This document shows positions 23,550 through 31,496 of a DNA stretch of 32,866 nt, in pieces (the stretch's first letter is position 1; each line of letters begins with the position of its first letter). The notes beneath the pieces are model-generated. The model had not been told where the DNA came from. It saw only the letters and a list, made by a program, of their open reading frames with translations, and did no database searches. Location of the stretch: contig CANHJD010000012.1 in the NCBI GenBank assembly GCA_947461145.1, forward strand, positions 1 to 32,866, in the 5' to 3' direction. The stretch is from Bacteriovoracaceae bacterium. GTDB taxonomy: Bacteria; Bdellovibrionota; Bacteriovoracia; Bacteriovoracales; Bacteriovoracaceae. The position numbers and the translations under genes were made by a program.

Positions 23550-24779
23550 TTATTCCTTTATTAACCATTTATTTTGATAGAAATTTTCCGGATCATATCT
23601 TAGTGCCTGATTGGGAGGATGAAAAATTCGGTCTCTTTGATCAGTTCCCACTCCTGCATTGTAATTCCAGTTACCCCAATTACTACATGGATCATAGTCA
23701 ATGAGCATGGTTTCAAACCATTCAGCTCCCCATATCCAATTTACTTTCATCGTTTTTGCCAGATAATTTGCAACATTTTGACGACCTCTATTGGACATCC
23801 ATCCGGTCTTGGCCAGCTCATTCATATTGGCGTTTATAAATGGCTCCGCAGTCCTTCCTTCTTTCCAGGCCAGAAAGTTCTCCTGACTATTTTCAAAAGT
23901 ATGCTCCTTCTTTGAAATCCCATTTGGCATAAAGATTTTTGCCCCAAACTTTTTAGCATAGAACTTAAAATAATCCCGCCAAAGCAGTTCATAAAAAATC
24001 CAATAGGTCGACTTACTTTTTTCTCTCGTTTCCTCATATTTCTGGATTTCTTGAAAGACGAATCTTGCCGATATTGATCCATTAGCTAGCCATGGGGAAA
24101 ATTTTGAAGAATCATTAAACGAGATCATGCCGTTTCTCGTTTCAAAATAGGTCTTAATTGAATCTGTATTCCAAAGGTAATCCTGAACTCTTTGTAGCCC
24201 AAATGTTTCGCCACCATGAAAGTTTGGGGTGGACTTTACGCTTCCCCAATCAATCATTTCATGAGGTAAATTGATTGATTTGAAATTAAGCTCTTGAGTC
24301 TCAACCGGTGGTCGAATTGGAATTTTATTTTCTACCTTATTTTTAAAATCAGTGAAGAGGTTAGGGAGGTCCTGAATAGCAAATGGGAGGTCTTCTTGAT
24401 GAAGCATGGTCATTTGGTCAAACCCAAGAATCTTGACACCGTTGAGTTGATCGAGAACCAGCTTCTCTTCTAGGGCTTCATTAAAAGCAAAGTCTTTGGT
24501 AAAAAGCAAGGCCTCAACCTGATGCTCTGAAATAAGCTGGGGGATTAATTCTGCAGGCTTTTTTAGTGAGATATTAAGGCTTAGGCCAAATCGGGAGAGA
24601 TTTTCCTTAAAATTCTCCAGAGTCTCCCTATGAAAGTTTCTGCGCTCCACTCCCCATTTTTTAAAATCGTTGGGGAGAAAATAAATAAGGAGCACTTCGG
24701 ATCCATTTTTGCACAGCCATTCGATTGCTAGGTTGTCTAGTAAGCGTAGATCATTTCTTATCCAGTAGAGAGCTTTCAT
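23550..24779 (-). CDS. Cryptochrome-DASH/deoxyribodipyrimidine photolyase family flavoprotein
   Basis: The 409-residue protein starts with the antenna-binding Rossmann domain (ALYWIRNDLRLLDN at 3-16). Its FAD-binding helical domain contains YELLWRDYFKFYAKKFG, the signature GWMSNRGRQNVANYLAK and DYDPCSNWGNWNYNAGVGTD. These three together are typical of the cryptochrome-DASH branch, which repairs cyclobutane pyrimidine dimers with blue light, best in single-stranded DNA. It has no extended C-terminal tail. It heads a three-gene unit with osmC and rlmN, two bases before osmC. A 12-bp palindrome lies 15 bases upstream of the start. A plain CPD class I photolyase is less likely because of the NWGNWxYxAGVG motif. 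Confidence 0.92.
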   Translation of the reverse strand: MKALYWIRNDLRLLDNLAIEWLCKNGSEVLLIYFLPNDFKKWGVERRNFHRETLENFKENLSRFGLSLNISLKKPAELIPQLISEHQVEALLFTKDFAFNEALEEKLVLDQLNGVKILGFDQMTMLHQEDLPFAIQDLPNLFTDFKNKVENKIPIRPPVETQELNFKSINLPHEMIDWGSVKSTPNFHGGETFGLQRVQDYLWNTDSIKTYFETRNGMISFNDSSKFSPWLANGSISARFVFQEIQKYEETREKSKSTYWIFYELLWRDYFKFYAKKFGAKIFMPNGISKKEHTFENSQENFLAWKEGRTAEPFINANMNELAKTGWMSNRGRQNVANYLAKTMKVNWIWGAEWFETMLIDYDPCSNWGNWNYNAGVGTDQRDRIFHPPNQALRYDPENFYQNKWLIKE

Positions 24780-24793
24780 CCAAAAAATGTACC

Positions 24794-24805
24794 AGCTCTA
24801 GAGCT
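24794..24805. promoter_or_regulatory. 12-bp palindrome upstream of the photolyase gene
   Basis: AGCTCTAGAGCT is a perfect 12-bp palindrome 15-26 bases before the photolyase start (24779). It may be an operator over the promoter, or chance. The 199-base gap (24780-24978) to the divergent protease gene holds no recognisable gene and no clear -35/-10 pair. Only the palindrome itself is certain. Confidence 0.25.
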
Positions 24806-24978
24806 AAACGACACTTAACATCCTCTCAACAAATGCCGGAAGTACTAGACGAGAGTGATCAACAATTAAAAATTATTAATATCTGCATGTAATTGTAAGG
24901 AAAACACTCTGTACGATTGGATTAAGAAAATCTTACGATTTAAGGCAATGGATTGTTTTTTCAGTCAAGGAGTTAGAC

Positions 24979-26634
24979 TTGAAATTTCTTAAAATTGCCC
25001 TTATTTCTGTTTCCCTACCGCTCAGTGTATTTGCCGAAAGGTTAATTTATCCTGAGGGCAACATTGCACTTAGTTCGAAAACTGGAAATGCTCTAGAGCA
25101 AGTTTCGGCCCAGATGGGATTAGGCCTTGATGCAAATAGTTTTGAACTTAAAGAGACGAAACAAAGTCTTCTTGGAAATCACTACTACTACCAGCAAGTT
25201 CTAAATGGCCATGAAGTTGAAGGTGCTCAAGTTGTTGTCTCTATTGATTCACAGGGAAAAATCTTAAAAGTTTATAATAATCAGGTGAAGGCAGAATCAA
25301 AAATGCAGTTAGCCGCTATTCCTATGATTAGTGAGCAAATGGCGCTTGATCTGGCCTGGAGTCATTTAAAAGTGACTGGGGAGCTTTTGGATCTTCCAAC
25401 TGCTGAGCTCGTTTATAATACTGACTTGAAACTTGTTTACAAAATTACCATCAGTTCATCAGCTCCATTTGGGCACTTTGTTGTTCAAATGGATGCAACT
25501 AATGGAGAGGTGCTTGCTATTGAAGATGCTGCACTTCCTAGAATGAAAAGAGCAACAGCTCCAGTCGTGAACCTAAAGGGTAAAGCACTTTTTAATTCAC
25601 TTTCTTCGGCTGTAAAGGCCTATGAACAGAAGCATCCTAAGAATTTTCTCGTAAATGAAATTAATTTCGTTAATGGTACCGCGCAAGTTTTCGATCCAAA
25701 TCCTGTTGTGACCCTTGGGCGCACAGATTTAGAGAATGATAGTGATGCAAGTGTCTTTTTACAGGCCTACAAAAATGAAGACCTAAAAGATATCTCTTTT
25801 GTTAATGGTGTTTACTCACTCAAAGGTCCAAAAGTTACCCTCATTGATTTTGAAAACCCTTATGTTGAGCCTTCAAACTCTTCAGATGGATCTTGGATTC
25901 ATGATCGTGGAAATGAAGCCTTTAACGATGCGATGACTTATTTGCACATTGATCGCAGTATTCGCTACATCGAATCGATGGGATTCACGGGATCACGTTC
26001 CGTTTTTCCAAGAACTCTTGAGGTTGATGCAAATGGTGTAAATGGTGATGATAACTCTCACTATATTCCTTCTTCACGTCGTTTGGCCTTTGGTCATGGT
26101 TGTGTTGATGATAATGAAGATGCTGACGTTATTCTTCACGAGCTTGGTCATGCTATTCAACATCACATCAATTCATCTTGGCGCGGGGGAGATACTGGAG
26201 CCATGGGTGAAGGATTTGGTGATTATTGGGCCGCTAGCTATAGTGTAACGACTGAAAATGGAAATACTGGAAATATTAACTGGGTTTTCAAGTGGGATGG
26301 CCATAACGCTTGTTGGGGTGGTCGTAAGTTGAATGCTTTCAGCCCGGTCTATAATTCTATGAGAAGTTACTCTGCTCACTCTCAAGTCGACGGTGGTATT
26401 TCAGATGAGCTGTGGTCTACTCCCATTTTCCAAGCTTTCCTTGAGCTTTACGGAAATGGTGTAAGCCGCGGTGATATCGATAAAATCATTCTTGAAGCGC
26501 ATTTTGGACTTGGTTCTGGAATCAAAATGCCTGAGATGGCAAAATCAATTGTGAAAGCAGCGAAAGCTCTTTTTCCTAATCAAGATTATGATCAAGTTTA
26601 TCTAAAGCATTTTAAGAAACAGAAGATTCTTTAA
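24979..26634 (+). CDS. Secreted zinc metallopeptidase, fungalysin/thermolysin-like (M36/M4)
   Basis: Translation starts at a TTG (24979) seven bases after AGGAG, opening a good signal peptide (KFLKIALISVSLPLSVFA, cleavage near 19). Residues 20-185 resemble the FTP/PepSY propeptide (YYYQQVLNGHEVEGAQVVV ... GEVLAIED), which keeps the enzyme inactive until cleavage. The catalytic domain at about 200-550 has HELGH at 387-391 (His387, Glu388, His391), with the third ligand Glu411 in GAMGEGFGDYW, a gluzincin. GEGFGDYW fits M36 fungalysins better than the NEAxSD of M4. It is 551 residues long and exported, suited to digesting prey or environmental protein. It has no obvious C-terminal targeting domain. 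A strong terminator follows at once. No regulator is apparent. Confidence 0.84.
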   Translation: MKFLKIALISVSLPLSVFAERLIYPEGNIALSSKTGNALEQVSAQMGLGLDANSFELKETKQSLLGNHYYYQQVLNGHEVEGAQVVVSIDSQGKILKVYNNQVKAESKMQLAAIPMISEQMALDLAWSHLKVTGELLDLPTAELVYNTDLKLVYKITISSSAPFGHFVVQMDATNGEVLAIEDAALPRMKRATAPVVNLKGKALFNSLSSAVKAYEQKHPKNFLVNEINFVNGTAQVFDPNPVVTLGRTDLENDSDASVFLQAYKNEDLKDISFVNGVYSLKGPKVTLIDFENPYVEPSNSSDGSWIHDRGNEAFNDAMTYLHIDRSIRYIESMGFTGSRSVFPRTLEVDANGVNGDDNSHYIPSSRRLAFGHGCVDDNEDADVILHELGHAIQHHINSSWRGGDTGAMGEGFGDYWAASYSVTTENGNTGNINWVFKWDGHNACWGGRKLNAFSPVYNSMRSYSAHSQVDGGISDELWSTPIFQAFLELYGNGVSRGDIDKIILEAHFGLGSGIKMPEMAKSIVKAAKALFPNQDYDQVYLKHFKKQKIL

Positions 26635-26640
26635 AGAATA

Positions 26641-26673
26641 AAAAAAAGGCTCCTTACGGAGCCTTTTTTTTTT
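26641..26673. terminator. Bidirectional intrinsic terminator
   Basis: A-rich run, GGCTCC, loop TTAC, GGAGCC and a T-run (stem 26641-26653 with 26658-26670) form a 13-bp stem flanked by As and Ts. It lies between the convergent protease and DUF475 genes and works in both directions. The last bases touch the DUF475 stop codon at 26672-26674. Confidence 0.93.
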
Positions 26674-27712
26674 AGTGACTATTTTTCTTGTTGTACATCA
26701 CAGAAGACATAATTGAGAGAGCGATCAGGACGGCCCCTATTACACCAGTAATCGTTTCATTGATATGAATCACAGTATTTGAGAACATTATCAATGCCAG
26801 GGATCCAATGGCATAAAAAGCACCATGCTCAAGGTAGCGATAATGGGCCAAAGTCCCTTTATCAACCAAGAGGATCGTTAAGCTACGGACAAACATAGCA
26901 CCCACACCTAAGCCGATCATGATGATAAATAAATTATTAGTTACAGCAAAGGCACCAACAACTCCATCAAACGAGAATGAAGCATCCAGGACTTCTAGGT
27001 AGAGAAACATACCCATGCTGGCCTTATTCAGATCAAGCTCTTTCGTTTCATCTGGAGATTGAAGAAAAGCGCCAATCCCATCTACGGCCACATAAGTTAC
27101 GACACCCCAAAGTCCTGAAACAAGAAATGTCATTTTTTCATGCTCATGCTGATAAAGGGAGAAAACATAGATTGTAATGAGGGCTATCGCAATTTCGACT
27201 GCATCCATTCTTCCTAATTTGCTTATTGGCTTCTCGATAACTGAGATCCAATGAACGTCTTTCTCTTCTTCAAAAAAGTACTTCAGAGCAACCAATAGAA
27301 GAAAAGCACCACCGTAAGCTGCAATACTAACATGAGCAGAAATCATGATTTGCGCATATTCATTCGGTTTTGTAGCGGCCAGAACAAGAGCATCAATCGG
27401 ATTAATATTGGCCATCACCCCAACTAATAAAAGAGGGAAGACTAGACGCATACCGAATACAGCTATCGCAATACCCCAAGTCAAAAAGCGGTGTTGCCAT
27501 AGCGGGGTCATCTTTTTGAGAACAATCGCGTTGACTACGGCGTTATCAAAAGAAAGGGAAATCTCTAAGACACTAAGTACTGTGGCAAGAAAGAGTGCTG
27601 AGAATCCACCAGCAACTGTTCCTGAATAGTATTGACCAATATAAAAGGCAGCTACTCCACCAAAGAGAGAGAGAAGGATTGAGCCTTTAAAATATTTTAA
27701 AATATCGCGCAT
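26672..27712 (-). CDS. DUF475/TerC-like integral membrane protein
   Basis: The protein is about 346 residues (350 if a GTG at 27724 is used) with eight or so hydrophobic helices. It carries the acidic membrane motifs ISLSFDNAVVNA (about 51-62) and LDASFSFDGVVGAF (about 240-253), the twin signatures of the TerC/DUF475 family. TerC-type proteins are thought to move or sense metal ions (manganese in well-studied cases), and TerC itself belongs to tellurite resistance. A cytoplasmic loop of charged residues (EEEKDVHWISVIEK) lies in the middle. The start is uncertain: the ATG at 27712 follows a weak GTGG. It is a single gene, convergent with the protease, divergent from rlmF. Confidence 0.85.
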   Translation of the reverse strand: MRDILKYFKGSILLSLFGGVAAFYIGQYYSGTVAGGFSALFLATVLSVLEISLSFDNAVVNAIVLKKMTPLWQHRFLTWGIAIAVFGMRLVFPLLLVGVMANINPIDALVLAATKPNEYAQIMISAHVSIAAYGGAFLLLVALKYFFEEEKDVHWISVIEKPISKLGRMDAVEIAIALITIYVFSLYQHEHEKMTFLVSGLWGVVTYVAVDGIGAFLQSPDETKELDLNKASMGMFLYLEVLDASFSFDGVVGAFAVTNNLFIIMIGLGVGAMFVRSLTILLVDKGTLAHYRYLEHGAFYAIGSLALIMFSNTVIHINETITGVIGAVLIALSIMSSVMYNKKNSH

Positions 27713-27810
27713 TGCATTACCCACTTTTGAAAATATTAAAGCCCAACTTTATGACAGGACTTGTCTAAAAATCAAGGTGTATCTAATGCAAAGAAGACAA
27801 GAAGGTCACC

Positions 27811-27843
27811 ATGAAGCTAATCTTCCCTTATGCATATTCGTAA
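27811..27843 (+). CDS. Possible 10-residue leader ORF overlapping the rlmF start
   Basis: ATG at 27811 follows GAAGGT by four bases and encodes MKLIFPYAYS before TAA 27841-27843, in a different frame from rlmF. rlmF's own ATG (27830) has no ribosome binding site and lies inside this mini-ORF, so ribosomes ending here could restart or be coupled to rlmF. Low confidence: it may be chance. Confidence 0.25.
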   Translation: MKLIFPYAYS

Positions 27844-28750
27844 CAAACACTCTGGTCGATATGACTTTAAAAAGCTAAAGGCCTATGGGTCCGAGCTTTC
27901 TTCACACGTTTTCACAAATCAATATGGTAATGAGACCATTGATTTTTCAAATCCAGAGGCCGTTAAGTTGTTGAATCAGGCGATTCTCAAAATGGATTAT
28001 GGAATCTCATTTTGGGATCTTCCTGAAAACTTTCTTTGTCCGCCAATTCCAGGCAGAGCGGACTATGTTCATCATCTCGCTGACCTTCTGGCATCATCTT
28101 TTGGGGATGTCATTCCAAAGGGAGAAAATGTTTTAGGACTAGATATTGGAGTTGGGGCCAATTGCATTTATCCAATTTTAGGAGAGCATGAGTATGGGTG
28201 GAGTTTTATTGGCTCGGAAATTGAAATTGAAGCCGTAAGATCGGCCCGATTAATTCTTGAAAAGAATATTCACTTAAAAAATAGAATAACAATTTATCAT
28301 CAGACCGAGAAATCAAATATCTTGAAGGGTGTCATTCGACCGCAGGATGAGTTTGATTTTACGATGTGTAATCCACCATTCCATGCTTCAGCTCAAGATG
28401 CTGCCATGGGGACAAAAAGAAAACTAAAAAATTTGGGAATAAAAAAACACCTCCTTAATTTTGGAGGCAAAAGTCATGAACTCTGGTGCCAGGGGGGAGA
28501 AAAGGCTTTTGTGAGAAAGATGATCTCGGAAAGTGAATTGATGAGAAATAATTGTCTTTGGTTTACAACACTTGTCTCAAAAAAAGAGAATCTCCACTTT
28601 TTTGAACAAGAGTTAAAAAAGATTTCCGCCATAGATGTCAAAGTCATTGAAATGGGCCAGGGTCAAAAGATCTCCAGAATATTGGCCTGGAGTTTTAAAA
28701 ATAAAGAAGAGCAGCTGCAGTGGGCGAAAAGAAGATGGAGTTTGAAATGA
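27830..28750 (+). CDS. rlmF: 23S rRNA (adenine1618-N6)-methyltransferase RlmF
   Basis: The 306-residue enzyme methylates N6 of A1618 in 23S rRNA. It aligns with E. coli RlmF throughout: HIRNKHSGRYDFKKL at 2-16, FWDLPENFLCPPIPGRADYVHHLADLLA at about 61-88, the SAM-binding VLGLDIGVGANCIYP at about 101-115 and the catalytic NPPF at 181-184 (FTMCNPPFHAS). In-frame stops at 27812 and 27818 fix the start to 27830. It lacks its own Shine-Dalgarno sequence; the mini-ORF in front of it may supply one. It overlaps the next gene at ATGA (28747-28750), indicating a two-gene unit with the MazG-like protein. Confidence 0.93.
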   Translation: MHIRNKHSGRYDFKKLKAYGSELSSHVFTNQYGNETIDFSNPEAVKLLNQAILKMDYGISFWDLPENFLCPPIPGRADYVHHLADLLASSFGDVIPKGENVLGLDIGVGANCIYPILGEHEYGWSFIGSEIEIEAVRSARLILEKNIHLKNRITIYHQTEKSNILKGVIRPQDEFDFTMCNPPFHASAQDAAMGTKRKLKNLGIKKHLLNFGGKSHELWCQGGEKAFVRKMISESELMRNNCLWFTTLVSKKENLHFFEQELKKISAIDVKVIEMGQGQKISRILAWSFKNKEEQLQWAKRRWSLK

Positions 28751-29106
28751 ATCAACTTGATTTGAAAAAAATTTACTCTGAGATCGAAAAATTTACTACT
28801 GATAGAGATTGGGATCAGTTCCATTCAATAAAAAATCTCTCCATGGCCCTAAGTGTAGAATCTGCAGAATTACTTGAGATTTTTCAGTGGCTCACGGAAG
28901 AACAATCCAATAAAGTCAAGGATGACCCAAAGACGAAAAGCAAAATTGAAGATGAGGTCGCCGATATCTTTGTTTACTTGCTAAGAATAGTTCATAAAAG
29001 CAATATTGACCTAGAATCTGCCGTGCTAAATAAATTAAAAAAGAATGAAGAAAAATATCCGATTGAAATGTCTAGAGGGAATTCAAAAAAGTACAATGAG
29101 TTTTAG
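28747..29106 (+). CDS. MazG-like nucleotide pyrophosphohydrolase (dCTPase-type)
   Basis: The start at 28747 (MNQLDLKK) follows GGAG by six bases and overlaps the rlmF stop; a start at 28720 would lie deeper in rlmF and has no support. The 119-residue all-alpha protein has the metal-binding pattern SVESAELLEIFQW (Glu38, Glu41, Glu44) and KIEDEVADIFVYLL (Glu70, Asp73). This matches the short RS21-C6/dCTPase-like MazG branch that hydrolyses (often modified) dNTPs to dNMP and PPi as house-cleaning. WDQFHSIKNLSMALSVE near the N-terminus is typical. It is probably cytoplasmic and tetrameric. Substrate is not predictable; a role in phage defence is known in a few relatives but not suggested here. 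Confidence 0.86.
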   Translation: MNQLDLKKIYSEIEKFTTDRDWDQFHSIKNLSMALSVESAELLEIFQWLTEEQSNKVKDDPKTKSKIEDEVADIFVYLLRIVHKSNIDLESAVLNKLKKNEEKYPIEMSRGNSKKYNEF

Positions 29107-29219
29107 CCTTTTAATCTTTAGGTGATCTCAATTTTTCCAATATCGTTTTAATTCAGGTGCGGTTTTTCCCTCCATTCGTTAAAGTTTTCTGTGCTTTTTG
29201 ACTTATCAAAGGAGAGCTT

Positions 29220-29333
29220 ATGGCCCGAGAACAAGACAAAGGTAAAAAGAAAATTTCGATCAAAGAAAAGCAAGAGAGAAAAAAAGAAAAACAGAAAACT
29301 AAAGAAAAACAGGAACAATCAGAACCAAGTTAA
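29220..29333 (+). CDS. Small highly charged Lys/Glu/Gln-rich protein (37 aa)
   Basis: ATG at 29220 follows AGGAG by six bases. The product has 37 residues, of which 12 are Lys, 7 Glu and 5 Gln, beginning MAREQDKGKKKISIKEK and ending EQSEPS. A strong terminator begins inside the stop codon (TAA 29331-29333), which supports a real, expressed unit. It has no membrane segment and is probably a charged single helix or disordered. Function unknown; nucleic-acid binding is possible. The longer frame through this region (29191-29466) has no ribosome binding site and runs across the terminator, so it was not chosen. The gap 29107-29219 upstream holds no clear gene. Confidence 0.62.
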   Translation: MAREQDKGKKKISIKEKQERKKEKQKTKEKQEQSEPS

Positions 29334-29356
29334 GGCAGCTAAAGGCTGCCTTTTTT
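29332..29356. terminator. Intrinsic terminator
   Basis: AAGGCAGC (29332-29339) and GCTGCCTT (29345-29352) form an 8-bp stem with a TAAAG loop, followed by a T-run to 29356. It ends the 37-residue gene and overlaps the last bases of the convergent beta-CASP gene (stop at 29355), for which the opposite strand gives fewer Ts. Confidence 0.88.
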
Positions 29357-30650
29357 ATATGATCAAAGTTGTTCCACGATGGGGAAGGGAGACATTGGTG
29401 AAGCCTTTCTTATTAAGGGCATTCTTAAAGGCATCTTTAGATTCCTGTTCTCCATGGATTAAGTAGAGATGAGTATCTTTAGAAATATTCCCAACCCAGT
29501 TTAATAATTCATTTTGATCTGCGTGGGAAGAGAATGCATCTGAATTCCAAACTTCTCCTGTCCAGGTTAGCCATTCATCTTCACCAGTTTTCATTTGTCT
29601 TTGGCCTTCAACAAAGGCCCTGCCGTGAGTTCCTTCGCCTTGGTAGCCTGGTAAAAATAAAATTGCTTTTGAATCTTCTTGCCAATTTTCTAAATGACGC
29701 TTGATTCTTCCACCGGTGAGCATTCCACTTGAGCTAAGAATAATCAAAGGTCCACTTTTTTTCTTCAGTGTTTCCCATTCTCTTTGATGTTCCAAAACTT
29801 CAAATTCTTCCATGGCCTCTTTAAGATGGTCTTTTTTTAATGTGAGGTGTGCATATTGTTTATAAACTCGACTTGCCTCTTTCATCATCGGAGAGTCAAT
29901 AACGACTCTAACTTTTTCTTCAGGATGCCTTTGATAAAATTCAGATATAAGAGTCATGAGCATTTGAGCACGTGCAACAGCAAAACTGGCGATGATACCA
30001 ACTCGTTGTTCTCTTGATATTTTATCTAAAAATGTATGAAGTTCTTTATGGTAATCTCCCTGACGAACCTTACCACCGTAAGTTGATTCCATGATTATGG
30101 CATCAACTTTGGGACATTCTGGTGGTCCAGGAATAAGAGCATCGTCACTTCTTCCTAAGTCGCCAGAGAAAAGAACTCTCTTGCTTCCAGACTGAATGAG
30201 GACACTTGAAGCACCCAGAATATGTCCGGCCGGCAAAAATTTTAAGCTTGCCCCCAAGATTTCTGTCGGTCTATCCCATTCAACAGTTTCAATCATCGAA
30301 AGTGTGACCATTACGTCTTGTTCACTATAAAAGTCTTCCTCAACGAGATTGGCACTATCCAAAAGTATAACCCTTAAAAGTTTCGCTGTAGGTGGAGTGC
30401 AGAATATTTTCCCAGCAAAACCTTTCTTGACCATTCTCGGCAGCAGGCCTGAGTGATCAAGATGGGCATGAGTAATGATGATATGTTGAATTTCTGAATA
30501 ACTGAAAGGTAGTGGTGAGTTGTTTAGCTCTTGGGCATTATCTGGACCTTGTACAAGACCACAATCAATCATGACAAGTCCATCTGGGAGTTCGACAAAA
30601 GTTTTTGAACCTGTAACCTCAGTGGTGGCTCCGCAAAAAAAGATTTTCAT
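29355..30650 (-). CDS. Beta-CASP metallo-beta-lactamase-fold ribonuclease
   Basis: The 431-residue enzyme has motif 2 HAHLDH at 61-66 (two-zinc site), further metal ligands in GHILGASSVL and GDLGR, a beta-CASP cap with VIIDSPM-like VRVVIDSPMMKEASRVY, SSGMLTGGR and the C-terminal motif SSHADQ. It resembles CPSF73/YSH1-type bacterial proteins that cut or degrade RNA, rather than RNase J, which is longer. It is cytoplasmic. GAGG lies in front of the ATG by about nine bases. The gene follows an ATP-cone/Mrr-like nuclease after six bases, and the pair is probably co-transcribed. RNA as substrate is inferred from family; DNA-processing relatives exist (Pso2/Artemis), so the possibility of a repair or restriction role stays open. 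Confidence 0.88.
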   Translation of the reverse strand: MKIFFCGATTEVTGSKTFVELPDGLVMIDCGLVQGPDNAQELNNSPLPFSYSEIQHIIITHAHLDHSGLLPRMVKKGFAGKIFCTPPTAKLLRVILLDSANLVEEDFYSEQDVMVTLSMIETVEWDRPTEILGASLKFLPAGHILGASSVLIQSGSKRVLFSGDLGRSDDALIPGPPECPKVDAIIMESTYGGKVRQGDYHKELHTFLDKISREQRVGIIASFAVARAQMLMTLISEFYQRHPEEKVRVVIDSPMMKEASRVYKQYAHLTLKKDHLKEAMEEFEVLEHQREWETLKKKSGPLIILSSSGMLTGGRIKRHLENWQEDSKAILFLPGYQGEGTHGRAFVEGQRQMKTGEDEWLTWTGEVWNSDAFSSHADQNELLNWVGNISKDTHLYLIHGEQESKDAFKNALNKKGFTNVSLPHRGTTLII

Positions 30651-30656
30651 ATATGC

Positions 30657-31496
30657 TTACCTCGTCAAAAATTCAATCTCGGACATGAGTATTTGGACTT
30701 CTCGTTCAGTCATACCAAGTCGATATAAGAGTTCCTCTTGATGCAAAAGTTCTTTTGCCAGAAGAAAACCACGGCCAATAAGATTATTCTTCATAAACCG
30801 ATTTATACGACGCAGGCTGGTGATTGGGTAGAGCCCCAATTCTTTAATATGATCTAAAAAGGATTTGTCTGAGGGGGCATTTACGCCTAGAAGCTGGAGG
30901 CCACTTCCTTTGGCATAGACAATAGCATCGAGACTGAAAGAGGTATTACTGGCGAGGTAAAATTGATTGAGATTTTTTCCTTCAGGTCCTTCTTTGAGGT
31001 CATCCCATCTAGCTTTAACATAGAGGGCAATTTTGATATCGTTCTTGATTCCCTGCCTGTTATGAAACTTACACTCAGCATATATTTTCGATGAACCCTT
31101 TTGTCCAACGACATCCACCTCATGCTTAACCAATCGACCTTGAATGATCTGACATGTATTTGTCTTAAATCCAATAGCGTTGAAATATTTAGCAACAAAA
31201 AGTTCGAAATTATGTCCTGTAGGTCCTAGATCAAAGAGCGCCCTTTTCAGGGAGTACTGAGCAGCAGCGATTCGTGAATTCTTTTCTACAAGGCTTAGAG
31301 CTTTACGATAAATATCTCGAGTCTTGAAACCCTCATTTAGTTCATGGGCAACATTATCGACAATATTTTCACAAGTTTTTGGAGAGAGCCCAGTTCGTTG
31401 AATTGATGTATATAACTTTTTTTTTGAAAACGGCTCGGGAAAACCGCTCGCTTTGATGATGTTGAAATTATTTTTTACTCTGTTTTGTCTTTTCAT
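30657..31496 (-). CDS. ATP-cone plus Mrr-like PD-(D/E)XK nuclease
   Basis: The 279-residue protein has two parts. Residues about 10-92 form an ATP-cone (IIKASGFPEPFSKKKLYTSI ... IYRKALSLVEKNSRIAAAQYSLKRAL), the nucleotide-sensing module of NrdR and ribonucleotide reductase. Residues about 95-200 form a restriction-endonuclease-like core (GHNFELFVAKYFNAIGF, HEVDVV with Asp128, and YAECKFH with Glu141 and Lys143), that is Asp, then Glu-x-Lys, a complete PD-(D/E)XK site with Glu98 as the helix residue. A C-terminal helical tail follows. This architecture suggests a DNA or RNA nuclease gated by ATP/dATP. It overlaps the mini-cNMP gene at its 5' end (29 bases) and lies six bases before the beta-CASP gene. 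Function unknown. Confidence 0.82.
   Translation of the reverse strand: MKRQNRVKNNFNIIKASGFPEPFSKKKLYTSIQRTGLSPKTCENIVDNVAHELNEGFKTRDIYRKALSLVEKNSRIAAAQYSLKRALFDLGPTGHNFELFVAKYFNAIGFKTNTCQIIQGRLVKHEVDVVGQKGSSKIYAECKFHNRQGIKNDIKIALYVKARWDDLKEGPEGKNLNQFYLASNTSFSLDAIVYAKGSGLQLLGVNAPSDKSFLDHIKELGLYPITSLRRINRFMKNNLIGRGFLLAKELLHQEELLYRLGMTEREVQILMSEIEFLTR

Noticed and set aside
29191-29466. 91-codon Lys-rich frame
   Set aside because: No ribosome binding site; it reads through an intrinsic terminator and into the antisense of the beta-CASP gene. The 37-codon frame at 29220 has AGGAG and ends at the terminator.
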